Positions 1-8,558 are shown, counted from the stretch's first letter. The stretch: DNA of 64,000 nucleotides from Pseudomonas putida (GCF_001941965.1 NZ_MKZO01000020.1:47162-111161); one strand, 5' to 3'. Program-made: numbers and translations. Notes: generated by a model not told the origin, from the letters alone.

Positions 1-1
1 C

Positions 2-649
2 CTGCAGATCGCCACGCTCCTGGCCAAGCGGGTCAATGCGCAGAAGGGCTACAAGGCCCGGCTGGTGCGTTCCGACGATATCTTCATACCCCTGCGCAAG
101 CGCGCCGAACTGGCCCAGCGCCTGAATGCCGACCTGTTCGTCTCGGTGCATGCGGATGCCGCGCCTCGACTCACGGCATCCGGTGCCTCGGTCTTCGCCC
201 TGTCGCAGAACGGCGCCAGCTCCTCGATGGCGCGTTGGATGGCACAACGGGAGAACGGTGCCGATTCCGTCGGCGGCGGCCTGGCCGTGAAGCTGCGCAA
301 GGACGACCCGATGGTGGCCGGCGTGCTCCTGGACATGTCGATGAACGCGACCATCTCCACCAGCCTCAACCTCGGGCATCAGGTGCTGGCGCAACTGGGC
401 GAGGTCTCCAGTCTTCATCAGTCGCGGGTCGAGCAGGCCGGATTCGCCGTGCTCAAGTCGGCGGCGGTGCCGTCGATCCTGGTCGAGACCGGTTTCATCT
501 CCAACGTCGGCGACTGCCGGCGCCTGCATGACGCGCGGCATCAGCGCAAGGTTGCCGAGGCGATCTTCGCCGGGGTGGAGGGCTACTTCCGCCAACAACC
601 GCCGCCGGGCAGCCTGATCGCTGCAACGGCGGGTGTCGAGCCGGCCTAG
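2..649 (+). CDS. N-acetylmuramoyl-L-alanine amidase, C-terminal part (gene starts before the window)
   Basis: Zinc amidase of the Amidase_3 family. It cleaves the bond between MurNAc and the stem peptide in the periplasm, typically for daughter-cell separation. The frame is open from base 2, so the N-terminus lies outside the window. Visible family marks are the zinc-ligand His in VSVHADAAP, the GASVFALS segment that follows it, and the catalytic Glu in ILVETGFISN near the C-terminus. The stop codon shares bases with the stop of the convergent DapA-family gene, so the two 3' ends overlap by 4 bp. Whether it is AmiA-, AmiB- or AmiC-like cannot be decided without the N-terminal domain. Confidence 0.9.
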   Translation: MQIATLLAKRVNAQKGYKARLVRSDDIFIPLRKRAELAQRLNADLFVSVHADAAPRLTASGASVFALSQNGASSSMARWMAQRENGADSVGGGLAVKLRKDDPMVAGVLLDMSMNATISTSLNLGHQVLAQLGEVSSLHQSRVEQAGFAVLKSAAVPSILVETGFISNVGDCRRLHDARHQRKVAEAIFAGVEGYFRQQPPPGSLIAATAGVEPA

Positions 650-1509
650 GCCAGCGCTTCGAGTACTGCCTGCAAGCGTCCAAGCGTCGCGGCACCGCTG
701 GTCTGCATGGGCTCACGCAGTTCGTTGGCGATCAGGCCCTGGACGCTGAGTGCTGCCTTGACCACCGCGGGGTTGGCTTCGCAGAAGGCGGTCTGGATCC
801 ATGGCAACAGCCGATAGAACACCGCCCGTGCTGTGCCGAGATCCCCCTCGTCCATATGCCGCATCATCTCCACGTAGAGGTCTGCCCGGATATGCGCCGA
901 GGCCGAGATGGCACCGGCACCGCCCAGGGCGAGATGGGTGAAGATCTGCAGGTCCTCGCCGGCCAGCACCTGGGCATCGCCGTCCTGGATCAGGGCCAGG
1001 GTGGTCTCGATATCGCCACCACAGTCCTTAACCGCGGCGATATTCGGGTGACGCACGATCCTGCGCAGCGTCTCCCGCTCGATGCGCACGCCGGTGCGGT
1101 AGGGGATGTCGTAGACCACCAGCGGAACGGACGCCGCATCGGCCACGGTCTGGAAGAAGGATTCGATGCCTTGCTGCGACGGCCGGATATAGCACGGCGC
1201 CGGGACCAGCAGACCAGCGATGTTGCGCTGCTGGATCTTCTGCTGGAAGGCCAGCACCTCCTGCAGGTTGTAGCCCGACAGGCCCATGATCACCTGGTGC
1301 GGTTGGGCGACCTGCAGCACCGCATCCAGCACCGCGAGCTGTTCATCCTTGCCCAGGGCCGCCGCCTCGCCGGTGGTGCCGCACACGGCCAGGCCCCTCA
1401 CGCCTTCGGCGAGCAGCTTCTGCGCCAGGCCTTGAAGTGCTTCGAAATCGACCTGGCCGGAACGAAAGGGTGTGGCCAGTGCAACCCAGATACCGCGAAA
1501 ATCAGACAT
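646..1509 (-). CDS. Dihydrodipicolinate synthase (DapA) family aldolase
   Basis: 287-residue class I aldolase with a TIM-barrel fold and normal DapA length. The catalytic set is present: GTTGE at about 44-48, Tyr133 in VVYDIPYRTG, Arg138, and the Schiff-base Lys161 in AAVKDCGG. E. coli DapA uses T44/T45, Y133, R138 and K161. The start is backed by GGAG a few bases upstream. The gene stands alone, next to no lysine-biosynthesis gene, so it may be a paralogue acting on another keto acid with pyruvate (for example a 4-hydroxyproline or sugar-acid route) rather than the housekeeping enzyme. The family is certain; the substrate is not. Confidence 0.88.
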   Translation of the reverse strand: MSDFRGIWVALATPFRSGQVDFEALQGLAQKLLAEGVRGLAVCGTTGEAAALGKDEQLAVLDAVLQVAQPHQVIMGLSGYNLQEVLAFQQKIQQRNIAGLLVPAPCYIRPSQQGIESFFQTVADAASVPLVVYDIPYRTGVRIERETLRRIVRHPNIAAVKDCGGDIETTLALIQDGDAQVLAGEDLQIFTHLALGGAGAISASAHIRADLYVEMMRHMDEGDLGTARAVFYRLLPWIQTAFCEANPAVVKAALSVQGLIANELREPMQTSGAATLGRLQAVLEALA

Positions 1510-1585
1510 GCATTACTCCTCAGGCAGACCGAACTGGACGTCAGAGGAGAGAAGGGGAATCAAGCGGGGGGAGACCTTGCGCTAT

Positions 1586-1614
1586 CTGTCCTGTCAGCTC
1601 ATCTGACGGGACAG
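1586..1614. promoter_or_regulatory. Palindrome upstream of the DapA-family gene
   Basis: Arms CTGTCCTGTCAG (1586-1597) and CTGACGGGACAG (1603-1614) pair at 11 of 12 positions around a 5-base loop. It lies 77 bp upstream of the DapA-family start and downstream of the ACT gene, both on the minus strand. No T-run follows on either strand, so an operator is as likely as a terminator. Confidence 0.4.
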
Positions 1615-1779
1615 CGCCCCGGTCAAATGAGCGGCTGTTTCTTGGATTTCTTGGCAACGGACAGGCATGCGCTGACCGGGGCGTGAAGGCCCGGGGCAGT
1701 TGGCATGGAGTCGTTGCTCAAGATCATGGTGATTCTGTTGCAAGAAAATGTTTCCGGATAATGCGGAAGATTCAGCGGA

Positions 1780-2185
1780 TTAGTCAACACCCGAGCGCGA
1801 CAGCGTTTGAAGAACGTCCATGGCCTTCGCGGCATCGTTCTTACTCACGAAAATATGATCGTGGTAGAACGCGGCGATAACGTTGCAACTGATACCGGCA
1901 TTGCCAAGTGCCGTGGCGAAGGCGGCCGTCAGACCCACGGCATCGAGGGCCGAGTGGATGGTCAGGGTGATCCAGGCTGCGACGAAACTGTATTCCAGGC
2001 CCAGCGCATCGGCTTGTTGCCGCTCGATGATGGCGGTCAGGCCTTCCTGTTCGCGGAAGGTGCCCAGTGCTTCGACGCCTTGCAGGGCAGCGGCATTCGC
2101 CACGGTGCAAAAAGACGAACTCGCCTTCGTTCAAGATTGGGCTCATGCCCAGAAGCAGGGCCGTGATCGATTTTTCGCCTGACAT
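1780..2185 (-). pseudogene. ACT-domain protein with a single-base frameshift
   Basis: Small ACT-domain protein of about 134 residues, probably an amino-acid-binding regulator. The first part (MSGEKSITALLLGMSP... GEFVF) is read from 2185. The rest (VANAAALQGVEALG..., then WITLTIHSALDAVG, GISCNVIA and YHDHIFV) is in the next frame. The two parts join if the run of five A at 2109-2113 (T on the coding strand) had four bases, giving FVF-CT-VANAA. As written, the protein is broken after about 25 residues. This could be a true mutation or a homopolymer sequencing error. The downstream part starts at a GTG at 2103 that could give a truncated product. Confidence 0.75.
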
Positions 2186-2280
2186 AACGTGATTCCTGGT
2201 TGAGGAGGGGGCTAGTGTGCAGGCTGGATTTTCATAAGTTTAATTAATGTTGGTTATGGTGGATCAGTAACGCTGATGCG

Positions 2281-2372
2281 ACGCGGACCCTGTGGGAGCT
2301 GGCTTGCCAGCGATTGCGGCAGTGAATCCAACATCGCAATCGCTGGCAAGCCAGCTCCCACAGGGTCCGCGT
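2281..2372. repeat. Inverted pair of REP units (perfect 38-bp arms)
   Basis: Arms at 2281-2318 and 2335-2372 are exact reverse complements around a 16-base loop. They contain the core tgtgggagctggcttgccag that recurs at about 10.7 kb and, in variant form, at 62.2 kb. This is a typical Pseudomonas REP doublet between genes. It could also end transcription of the minus-strand phosphatase gene just beside it. Confidence 0.85.
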
Positions 2373-2376
2373 AATA

Positions 2377-3144
2377 TCAACGGCCTTTTCTCATTAACCG
2401 CTCCACGACGGCAAAGGCATTGTCCGCAGGGTCTGGCCGATCGCTTTCGTAGTGGTTGCGCGCCAACGCAGCGAACGCAGCCTCGACGGCTTTTTCCTTG
2501 GGATTGCGATCGATGAAGGATTTGCGCGGATGATGGGTTTCCCACGCAGAATCGTCCTGAGTGCGGGAGATCCTGTAGCTACCGCCATTGGCAAGGTGAT
2601 TGTCGATTTCATAGCGGCGCCATTCGCGCATGGCCTGGCCATCGATCGGCGCCGGGCCACGCTCGATCAGCCAGGCGACCAGGCTGAGGAACTGGCCGTG
2701 GGAGAACACCAGGATGGCCTGTGCCGGATGGGCTGCCAGTCGATCGAGGAAGGCGCTGGCGCGCCCGGTGAGCTGCAGAAATGACTCGGCACCTTCGCCG
2801 TCGACGTAGGCCGGATCTGCGTCCGCCCAGTACTGATCGACCCACTGCTTGCGTTGAGCGACCGTGGTATCGACGCACCTGGCCGGTGCGAGATAGGTGA
2901 ACTCTTCGATGGGCCAGGTCTCGACCGGCACGTCAGGAAACCGCGAGGCGGTGACCGCGGCGGTGTCCTGGGCTCGCAAAAAGGGCGAGACAATGATCAG
3001 GTCGGGGGCCTGGGTGATGGACTGCGCGATGTCCCGGGCCTGTTCACGTCCTTTGTCCGTCAGCGGGATAGTGGCGTGGTCACGGGAGGCGGCGCCGGCG
3101 TTGGCGGCGCTTTGTCCATGGCGTAGGAGTCGAATGTTCTTCAT
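2377..3144 (-). CDS. Histidine phosphatase family protein
   Basis: 255-residue protein of the phosphoglycerate mutase / acid phosphatase superfamily. The N-terminal RLLRHGQSAAN holds the phosphorylated His in an RHG motif. LTDKGREQA and SPFLRAQDTA carry the conserved Arg, and LVFSHGQF carries the second catalytic His. There is no signal peptide, so it is probably cytoplasmic. The family acts on phosphomonoesters from sugars to nucleotides, and nothing here fixes the substrate. It lies downstream of the tail-collar gene on the same strand, but a strong hairpin separates the two, so it is probably transcribed alone. Confidence 0.8.
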   Translation of the reverse strand: MKNIRLLRHGQSAANAGAASRDHATIPLTDKGREQARDIAQSITQAPDLIIVSPFLRAQDTAAVTASRFPDVPVETWPIEEFTYLAPARCVDTTVAQRKQWVDQYWADADPAYVDGEGAESFLQLTGRASAFLDRLAAHPAQAILVFSHGQFLSLVAWLIERGPAPIDGQAMREWRRYEIDNHLANGGSYRISRTQDDSAWETHHPRKSFIDRNPKEKAVEAAFAALARNHYESDRPDPADNAFAVVERLMRKGR

Positions 3145-3232
3145 GGATCTTTGACACTTTTGAAATGGAAAAGAGTGCGAATTCAGTGCTGGAGTACAAA
3201 AGTGCTCCTGGCCTTTGACACGGTAATAGCGA

Positions 3233-3260
3233 AACCCGCCCGGATCACGCCGGGCGGGTT
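3233..3260 (-). terminator. Intrinsic terminator after the tail-collar gene
   Basis: An 11-bp perfect GC-rich stem (AACCCGCCCGG at 3233-3243, CCGGGCGGGTT at 3250-3260) with a 6-base loop lies 23 bp past the stop of the tail-collar gene. On the minus strand it ends in GGGTTTCGC, a short T-run. Confidence 0.65.
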
Positions 3261-3282
3261 GCTCTGCCAGCCTCAGGATGAC

Positions 3283-4830
3283 TCAGACGGTGGCCGTCGC
3301 ATACTTGATGTAGTAAAGAATGTTGGCGTTCAGCGGCCGGGTTTCGGCGTCTCCGCCCCCGACCACCGGCGTCTGGGCACCATCCCATTCCGCCACGCTG
3401 CTGCAGAGAATGGCGGCAGCGGTATCCGCGTCATCCGTGGGCATGTGATCGACCGGGCCGGTGATATCGCCAGCCTTTGGCCGCCCGGTGGCGCCGCCTT
3501 GTCGCGAGCCGACATTGGGGCCGCAATCTCCCCCGGAGGCTGCCGACGTGCGTGAAGTGGCGTCAGGGTCGCGGCCCTGGCCGTGGTCGGCGCCCCGGAG
3601 GAAATAGCCTCGATAGTCGGGTACGTTGAAGTTGCTGATCCCATCTCCACCATTGGCATCGGCGATGGCGAAGCCGAGATACTGATACTGGTCGCTGTTG
3701 GGGTAACTGGCTCCGTCGCAGGGGAGCCACTGTGTCGCTGGCGGCGCCACGTTACCCGCGAAGCCGATGATTGCACCGATGGGGAAAAGGTCCGGGGTAT
3801 TCGGGACACTGCCTTGCAGCAGGTAGTAGTCAACGGCAACGTTGACCGGGCGCGTCTCCTTGTCGCCGCCACTGGCGGTGAATGAAACGGTCACGCTGTT
3901 CTGGTTCCATTCGGCGTTGTCGTGGCCGGCGCAATGGTCCGAGGTTTTTTCCGAGTTGCCCAGGTTGATCGACAGGGTGAACGGGTTGACCGGCGCCGCC
4001 GTTGCCCAATCCTGGATCGAGCCCACTGCGTTGCCCGTTGCACCACCGACCGCCATGGCGGTGCGGCCCGATGCATCGGGATCACGCTTAGTGCCGTTGT
4101 CAGCTCCGCGCAGGAAGCGCCCGCGGTAGTCCGGCAGGTTGAATGCGGAGCCGTCGCCGCCGTGTGCGGTGCCGATGTCCTGGTAGAGCTCTGGATACAG
4201 ATTTATCGGGAGCCGGCTTCCGTCGCACAACAGGTAGGACTGCCGCAGGATCATGCTGCCCGAGCTGCTGGTGCCGGCAAAGGCAACCACCACGCCGGTT
4301 GGCATACTGCCGCCGTCGACGATCTTGATGATGTAGTTGACGTAGGCATTGATCGGCCGGGTCTCGGCGTCGCCGCCACCGTTCGAGTAAAAGGTCTGGC
4401 CGCCGCCGGGTTCGAGCATGTCCGCGTTGGTGCCGCTGTAGGCACGATGGTCATCCGTGGGCACGTGCGGCACCAGGGCCTGGAACGGCGTGTTCGGCGT
4501 GGCGGTGGCAAAGGCCTGCACGCTGCCGACCCGTGCACCCGTCGCCGCGCCGCTGCGCGGGGACTTGCGGTCGCTGGCACCCTTGTCGACGGTGCCGCTC
4601 GGGTCGACGCCGCGCAGGAAATAGCCTTGATAGTCCGGCAGGTTGAAGCGGGTATTGCCGTCGCCACCGTTGCAGGTGCCGATGGCCGCGAACAGTGCCG
4701 GGTAGTCTGAAATCTGCAACTCGCTGCCGTCACAGATGGACCACCCCATTTCGTTGAGCTGGTTGTTGCCGAGGTTGCCGGCATAAGGCAGAACAGCGCC
4801 GACCGGAACGGAAATATCCTTGCTTTGCAT
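3283..4830 (-). CDS. Protein with three tandem phage tail-collar domains
   Basis: 515-residue protein made of three similar units. Each begins with a G-A/V-hydrophobic strand (GAVLPYAGN, GVVVAFAGTS, GAIIGFAGNV), followed by a W/LLCDGS step, GGDG...FNLPDY, RGYFLRG, and a closing G-GD-ETRPxN-YxxYxIK segment. Units span about residues 10-165, 170-345 and 350-515. This is the tail-collar / microcystin-dependent protein family, found in tail fibres and in stand-alone adhesin-like proteins. ATG at 4830 is chosen because AGGAG precedes it by 6-7 bases; the frame extends 29 codons upstream without a better site. No other phage gene is near, so its role is unknown. Confidence 0.8.
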   Translation of the reverse strand: MQSKDISVPVGAVLPYAGNLGNNQLNEMGWSICDGSELQISDYPALFAAIGTCNGGDGNTRFNLPDYQGYFLRGVDPSGTVDKGASDRKSPRSGAATGARVGSVQAFATATPNTPFQALVPHVPTDDHRAYSGTNADMLEPGGGQTFYSNGGGDAETRPINAYVNYIIKIVDGGSMPTGVVVAFAGTSSSGSMILRQSYLLCDGSRLPINLYPELYQDIGTAHGGDGSAFNLPDYRGRFLRGADNGTKRDPDASGRTAMAVGGATGNAVGSIQDWATAAPVNPFTLSINLGNSEKTSDHCAGHDNAEWNQNSVTVSFTASGGDKETRPVNVAVDYYLLQGSVPNTPDLFPIGAIIGFAGNVAPPATQWLPCDGASYPNSDQYQYLGFAIADANGGDGISNFNVPDYRGYFLRGADHGQGRDPDATSRTSAASGGDCGPNVGSRQGGATGRPKAGDITGPVDHMPTDDADTAAAILCSSVAEWDGAQTPVVGGGDAETRPLNANILYYIKYATATV

Positions 4831-5301
4831 AGGTTGCTCCTTTAAATGAGGACGGCACCTGCCATCCGTTACGTCAACGCGGGCCTGTGGAAGTACGAAC
4901 GCCTTCGGCATAGGCAAACTGGATGAAAAGGGTCAGCAGCCCTTTACGGCAGTGGGCGAAGGAGGCCAGTCTGCACTCGGTAATGGCACTTGGATATCAC
5001 TGAAAATGGGTAAAAAGCTCACTATGGAGTGCATCATCCGGGTAGCGGTCAGTGGCGATGCAGTGGCGACCAGGGCAACATTGATGGCTGAACATCTTGA
5101 AAAACCTCAGTGCTCGCGGCACTGAAAGTCGGTTTCCCTCAATTTCAGACAGAACCTGGAGAGCGCAGCGGGGATTGATTGCTGGCTTCTTGACATTGTC
5201 CTGACGAACACCTTAGCTCTTGATGAAGCCCGTCATCCGGACGACGGGCCGGGGTGGATGAACGTCTTTCGGAACCCTCGAATTTCAATGGACTGGAAGT
5301 G
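4831..5301. other. Intergenic stretch holding only IS debris and a small hairpin
   Basis: Apart from the IS-end remnant at 5082-5156 and a short GCCCGTC/GACGGGC hairpin near 5228-5249, nothing recognisable is seen here. It should hold the promoters of the tail-collar gene and of the membrane protein that follows. Confidence 0.5.
5082..5156 (-). mobile_element. Remnant of an IS5-family left end
   Basis: Read on the minus strand from 5156, this stretch matches the left end of the intact IS at 19479 for about 75 bases. It includes the terminal GGTTCTGTCTGAAATTGAG, CAGTGCCGCGA and TTCAGCCATC, with scattered differences. It stops about where the transposase gene would begin. No transposase coding is left. 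It sits 250 bp upstream of the tail-collar gene. Confidence 0.7.
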
Positions 5302-5778
5302 ATGACAATAACAATCAACAAGATTGACAGCCTCTGGTTCCTACTGATTTCCACCTTCGTTCCGCTGCTGGTAATCATTTATGGCGACTACCTCTATGCA
5401 GGGCTGTGGTATTACCTTGTCATTCCTTTAGCGGCCTGGCTGGTGGCGGTTTTTTTCTACTCGGGAAGCGGATTTCTAAGCGGATTGGCCATTGCACTGG
5501 CGCTGGAATACTTGTTGTTCTGGCAGATGAACTGGCGCGCCGATCACCAGGAGGGGCTGCTGGGCCTGGTGCATCTTTTCTCAGTGCCCGGTGTGCTGCT
5601 GGGCGTGATCTATGCGGCCCGGTTGCTGAAGCGCAAGCCTCCAAAGTCCTGGCTGGCCGTATTGCTCATATCCTGCGCGAGCGTGTTGGCGGGATTCACC
5701 CTGATGCAGATCTTCTTCTTCGTGTTTTCTTATTTGCAGGCCGGGTTTTGGTTGTTGGTGTTCAGGTTGGTGGGGTAG
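5302..5778 (+). CDS. Small integral membrane protein, unrecognised
   Basis: 158 residues, mostly hydrophobic, with about five likely membrane helices (starting near SLWFLLISTFVPLLVIIYG and ending with a C-terminal hydrophobic stretch). The start MTITINKID is chosen because GGAAG sits 3-4 bases upstream; the frame continues 16 codons further up without a ribosome site. Bulky, repeated hydrophobic runs and lower GC mark it off from its neighbours. It is not recognised, and no function is proposed. Confidence 0.6.
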   Translation: MTITINKIDSLWFLLISTFVPLLVIIYGDYLYAGLWYYLVIPLAAWLVAVFFYSGSGFLSGLAIALALEYLLFWQMNWRADHQEGLLGLVHLFSVPGVLLGVIYAARLLKRKPPKSWLAVLLISCASVLAGFTLMQIFFFVFSYLQAGFWLLVFRLVG

Positions 5779-5876
5779 GGCACTACAGAGTCAGGCAGGT
5801 CCGGTTGAACGTCGGATCTCCAGGCAGCTTGATCCCGTCGATCATGCACGGCGCCCCTGTTGTTCCCGTCGCAGGC

Positions 5877-6482
5877 TTAAAAGGAAGGCGGGGTAATTAC
5901 CCAGATCACCACCGCGTCGACGTTGCCAGGGTTGCCGTAACGGTGCGGTTCCTGGCTCGAGAAACTGAAGCTGTCACCTTCGTTCAGCTGGAAATACCGC
6001 TCACCGACCCATAGCTCGAATTGTCCGGACAGCAGATACCCGGCTTCCTCGCCTTCATGGCTGTAGCTTTCCTCGCTGTAGGTGCCCGGGGGAAAGCGCG
6101 AATGCAGGATCTCAAGCTCGCGGTTGGGCTGCGGGGTGAGCAACTGGTCGACGATGCCGTCTTCGTAGTGCACGCTGAGCCGGCTGTTCTTGCGCACCAC
6201 GTAGCCTTCATCCTCCGGGGCGGTGTTGGCTTCGCTGGCGAAGAACCACTGGATGGTCACCCCCAGGTTGCGGGCAATCTTGAACAGTGCCGGGATTGAC
6301 GGGTAGGACAGGTTGCGCTCCAGCTGGCTGATGTAGCCGGCAGTCAGCTCGCTACGCTCGGCCAGCTCGGCCAGGGTCATGTTCCGGCGCTTGCGCAGGC
6401 CCCGAATGCGGCTGCCGAGAAACTGCGGCGCGCTGCCGCCGTCCTCGGCTGCGGGTGGCGCTTTGCTTTTGTGGCGGTTCAT
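5877..6482 (-). CDS. XRE-family regulator with C-terminal cupin (PuuR-like)
   Basis: 201-residue regulator. The helix-turn-helix lies at about residues 25-80 (LRKRRNMTLAELAERSELTAG, then YISQLERN). The C-terminal cupin (HSRFPPGTYSEE, HEGEEAGYLLSG, EGDSFSFSSQEPHRYGNPG) is the ligand-sensing part. Family members control polyamine, amino-acid or osmolyte catabolism. ATG at 6482 is chosen because CAGGAAAA lies 7 bases upstream. The gene is 45 bp downstream of the flavoprotein on the same strand, so the two are probably co-transcribed. It likely controls that gene and the divergent binding-protein gene through the palindrome at 8532-8558. Confidence 0.82.
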   Translation of the reverse strand: MNRHKSKAPPAAEDGGSAPQFLGSRIRGLRKRRNMTLAELAERSELTAGYISQLERNLSYPSIPALFKIARNLGVTIQWFFASEANTAPEDEGYVVRKNSRLSVHYEDGIVDQLLTPQPNRELEILHSRFPPGTYSEESYSHEGEEAGYLLSGQFELWVGERYFQLNEGDSFSFSSQEPHRYGNPGNVDAVVIWVITPPSF

Positions 6483-6527
6483 GGCGTTTTCCTGTCGGCC
6501 TTGCAAAGTCCCGGAGTATAAACAGGC

Positions 6528-8480
6528 TCACAAGCCGGCGGCGACCTTCAGCCCTTCATGGATCGCTTCCTCGACCGTGCGCGGGGCCAGACAGTCGCCG
6601 ATGCGCTGTACCGGTACCAGGTCGCTGATCTGTCCGGCCAGGGTGTCCACCGGCTGATGACCCTGGCACAGCACCAGGGTGTCGATGTCCTCGAAGATCA
6701 TCGCCTCGCCACTGGCGGTGTGCTGCAGATAGACGGTGTTGTCGTCGCAGCCGTAGAGGCGGGCATAGGGGGTGATCGGGATGCCCAGCTTGTGCAGCTC
6801 ACCAGCCAGTTGGTCGCGCACGTACAGTGGCAGGCTCTCGCCGCAGTGGGTGCCATTGACCGCCAGTTGCACCTGGTGGCCGGCGCGCACCAGACGCTCG
6901 GCGATGCCGGGGCCGATCCAGTCGCAACGCCAGTCCACGACCATCACCGAACGGCCGAGCCTCACCTCGTCGCGCAGCACCTGCCAGGCGTCTACCACCT
7001 GCAGTTCGCCGCCACGTTCGAACACCGGCCAGTAAGGCTCCGCTCCGGTGGCGATGATCACTTCATCCGGACGCTCGCGCTCGACCAGGGCCCGGTCGAC
7101 CCGGGTGTTGCGCACCACCTCGACGCCGGCGAGTTGCATTTCCCGTTGCAGGTTGGTGCTGGCGCCACCGAATTCGCTGCGCCGGGGCAGTAACTGCGCC
7201 AGCAACACCTGGCCACCCAATTGTGCGCTGGCCTCATACAGCGTCACCCGGTGTCCGCGGGCCGCGGCCACGGCGGCCGCCTTCATTCCGGCAGGCCCGC
7301 CGCCGACCACCATCACGCGTTTGCGCACACTGGCGGGCGGTAGTTGGCCATATTGCTGCTCGCGGCCGGTTTCCGGGTGCTGGATGCAGGAGATCGGCAA
7401 GCCCCGGTGGAAATGGCCGATGCACGCCTGGTTGCAGGCAATGCAGGCGCGTACGTCCTCGACGCGGCCGCTGTCGGTCTTGTTCGGCATCTGCGGGTCA
7501 CAGATCAGCGCGCGGGTCATGCCGCAGACATCGGCCTGGCCGCGGGCAAGGATCAGCTCGGCTTCCTGGGGCTGGTTGATGCGACCGGTGACGAACAGCG
7601 GAATTTGCAGGCGTGATTTGAAGGTACCGGCTTCCCGGGCCAGGTAGGCCGCCTCGATGGCCATGGGCGGCACGATGTGAATGGCGCCCCCCAGCGACGC
7701 CGAGGTGCCGGCCACGATATGGATGTAATCCACATGGCTTTGCAAGGCTTGCACGGCAGCCAGGGATTCGTCTTCGGTCAGGCCTTGGGCATCGCGCTCG
7801 TCGGCGCTGATGCGCAGGCCGACGATGAACTGCTCGTCAGTGCTGGCGCGCACGGCGGCGATGATTTCCCGCAAAAAGCGCAGTCGCTGTTCGAGGTCGC
7901 CGTTGTAACCGTCGGTGCGGCGGTTCACCCGGGGGTTGAGGAACTGTGCCGGCAGGTAGCCGTGGCTGGCGACTATCTCGACGCCGTCGATGCCTGCCTG
8001 GTGCAGGCGCCGCGCGGCGGCGGCGTAGCCGGCGACGATCTCGTCGATCATCGCCTGGTCCAGCTCCCGAGGCATCACCCGGAAGCGTTCGTTGGGTACC
8101 GCCGAGGCGGAATAGGCCACCGCCAGCAGGCCGTCGGCCGACTCCATGATCTCGCGCCCCGGGTGGAAGACCTGGGACAGCACCACGGTGCCGTGGGCAT
8201 GGCAGACCTCAGCCAGGGCGCGGTAGCCCTCGATGCAGGTGTCGTCGGTGGCCATCAGCACGTGGGAGGTGTAGCGGGCGCTGTCGTGCACCCCGGCCAC
8301 CTGCAACACGATCAGGCCGACACCGCCTTCGGCACGGGCCTTGTGGTAGGCGATCAGCCGCGCGTTGACCAGGTTGTCGGTGGGCATCGAGGTGTCGTGT
8401 CCGCTGGACATGATGCGGTTTTTCAGACGCTTGCCACGGATCTGCAGCGGTTCGAACAGGTGCGTGTAGGCGGTCGACAT
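6528..8480 (-). CDS. FMN/FAD/[4Fe-4S] oxidoreductase (2,4-dienoyl-CoA reductase / trimethylamine dehydrogenase type)
   Basis: 650 residues in two halves. The first 340 or so form an old-yellow-enzyme FMN barrel (LFEPLQIRGKRLKNRI, EIVASHGYLPAQFLNP with the substrate-site His). Next comes a [4Fe-4S] motif CIACNQACIG plus a fourth Cys in ISCIQHP. The second half is a dinucleotide-binding reductase (VMVVGGGPAGMKAAAVAA). Enzymes of this build include 2,4-dienoyl-CoA reductase, trimethylamine and histamine dehydrogenases, and N-methyl-amino-acid demethylases. With a PuuR-like regulator and a polyamine-type binding protein alongside, an amine or N-methylated amino-acid substrate seems more likely than a fatty acyl-CoA; that part is inference. 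Confidence 0.82.
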   Translation of the reverse strand: MSTAYTHLFEPLQIRGKRLKNRIMSSGHDTSMPTDNLVNARLIAYHKARAEGGVGLIVLQVAGVHDSARYTSHVLMATDDTCIEGYRALAEVCHAHGTVVLSQVFHPGREIMESADGLLAVAYSASAVPNERFRVMPRELDQAMIDEIVAGYAAAARRLHQAGIDGVEIVASHGYLPAQFLNPRVNRRTDGYNGDLEQRLRFLREIIAAVRASTDEQFIVGLRISADERDAQGLTEDESLAAVQALQSHVDYIHIVAGTSASLGGAIHIVPPMAIEAAYLAREAGTFKSRLQIPLFVTGRINQPQEAELILARGQADVCGMTRALICDPQMPNKTDSGRVEDVRACIACNQACIGHFHRGLPISCIQHPETGREQQYGQLPPASVRKRVMVVGGGPAGMKAAAVAAARGHRVTLYEASAQLGGQVLLAQLLPRRSEFGGASTNLQREMQLAGVEVVRNTRVDRALVERERPDEVIIATGAEPYWPVFERGGELQVVDAWQVLRDEVRLGRSVMVVDWRCDWIGPGIAERLVRAGHQVQLAVNGTHCGESLPLYVRDQLAGELHKLGIPITPYARLYGCDDNTVYLQHTASGEAMIFEDIDTLVLCQGHQPVDTLAGQISDLVPVQRIGDCLAPRTVEEAIHEGLKVAAGL

Positions 8481-8531
8481 GCGGTCAGGCTCCGGCTTGT
8501 TATTGTTGTTTTTCCATAAAAGTGTACCTTC

Positions 8532-8558
8532 AGTAAAAAATCAACTTGTTTTTTTACT
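8532..8558. promoter_or_regulatory. AT-rich palindrome in the divergent promoter region
   Basis: AGTAAAAAA (8532-8540) and TTTTTTACT (8550-8558) are exact inverted repeats separated by 9 bases. They lie midway between the flavoprotein gene (minus) and the binding-protein gene (plus). It is a plausible operator for the XRE-cupin regulator; no such binding has been shown. Confidence 0.4.

Noticed and set aside
3283..4830. Tail-collar gene considered as part of a prophage or tailocin
   Set aside because: No sheath, tube, baseplate, lysis or regulator genes lie nearby.
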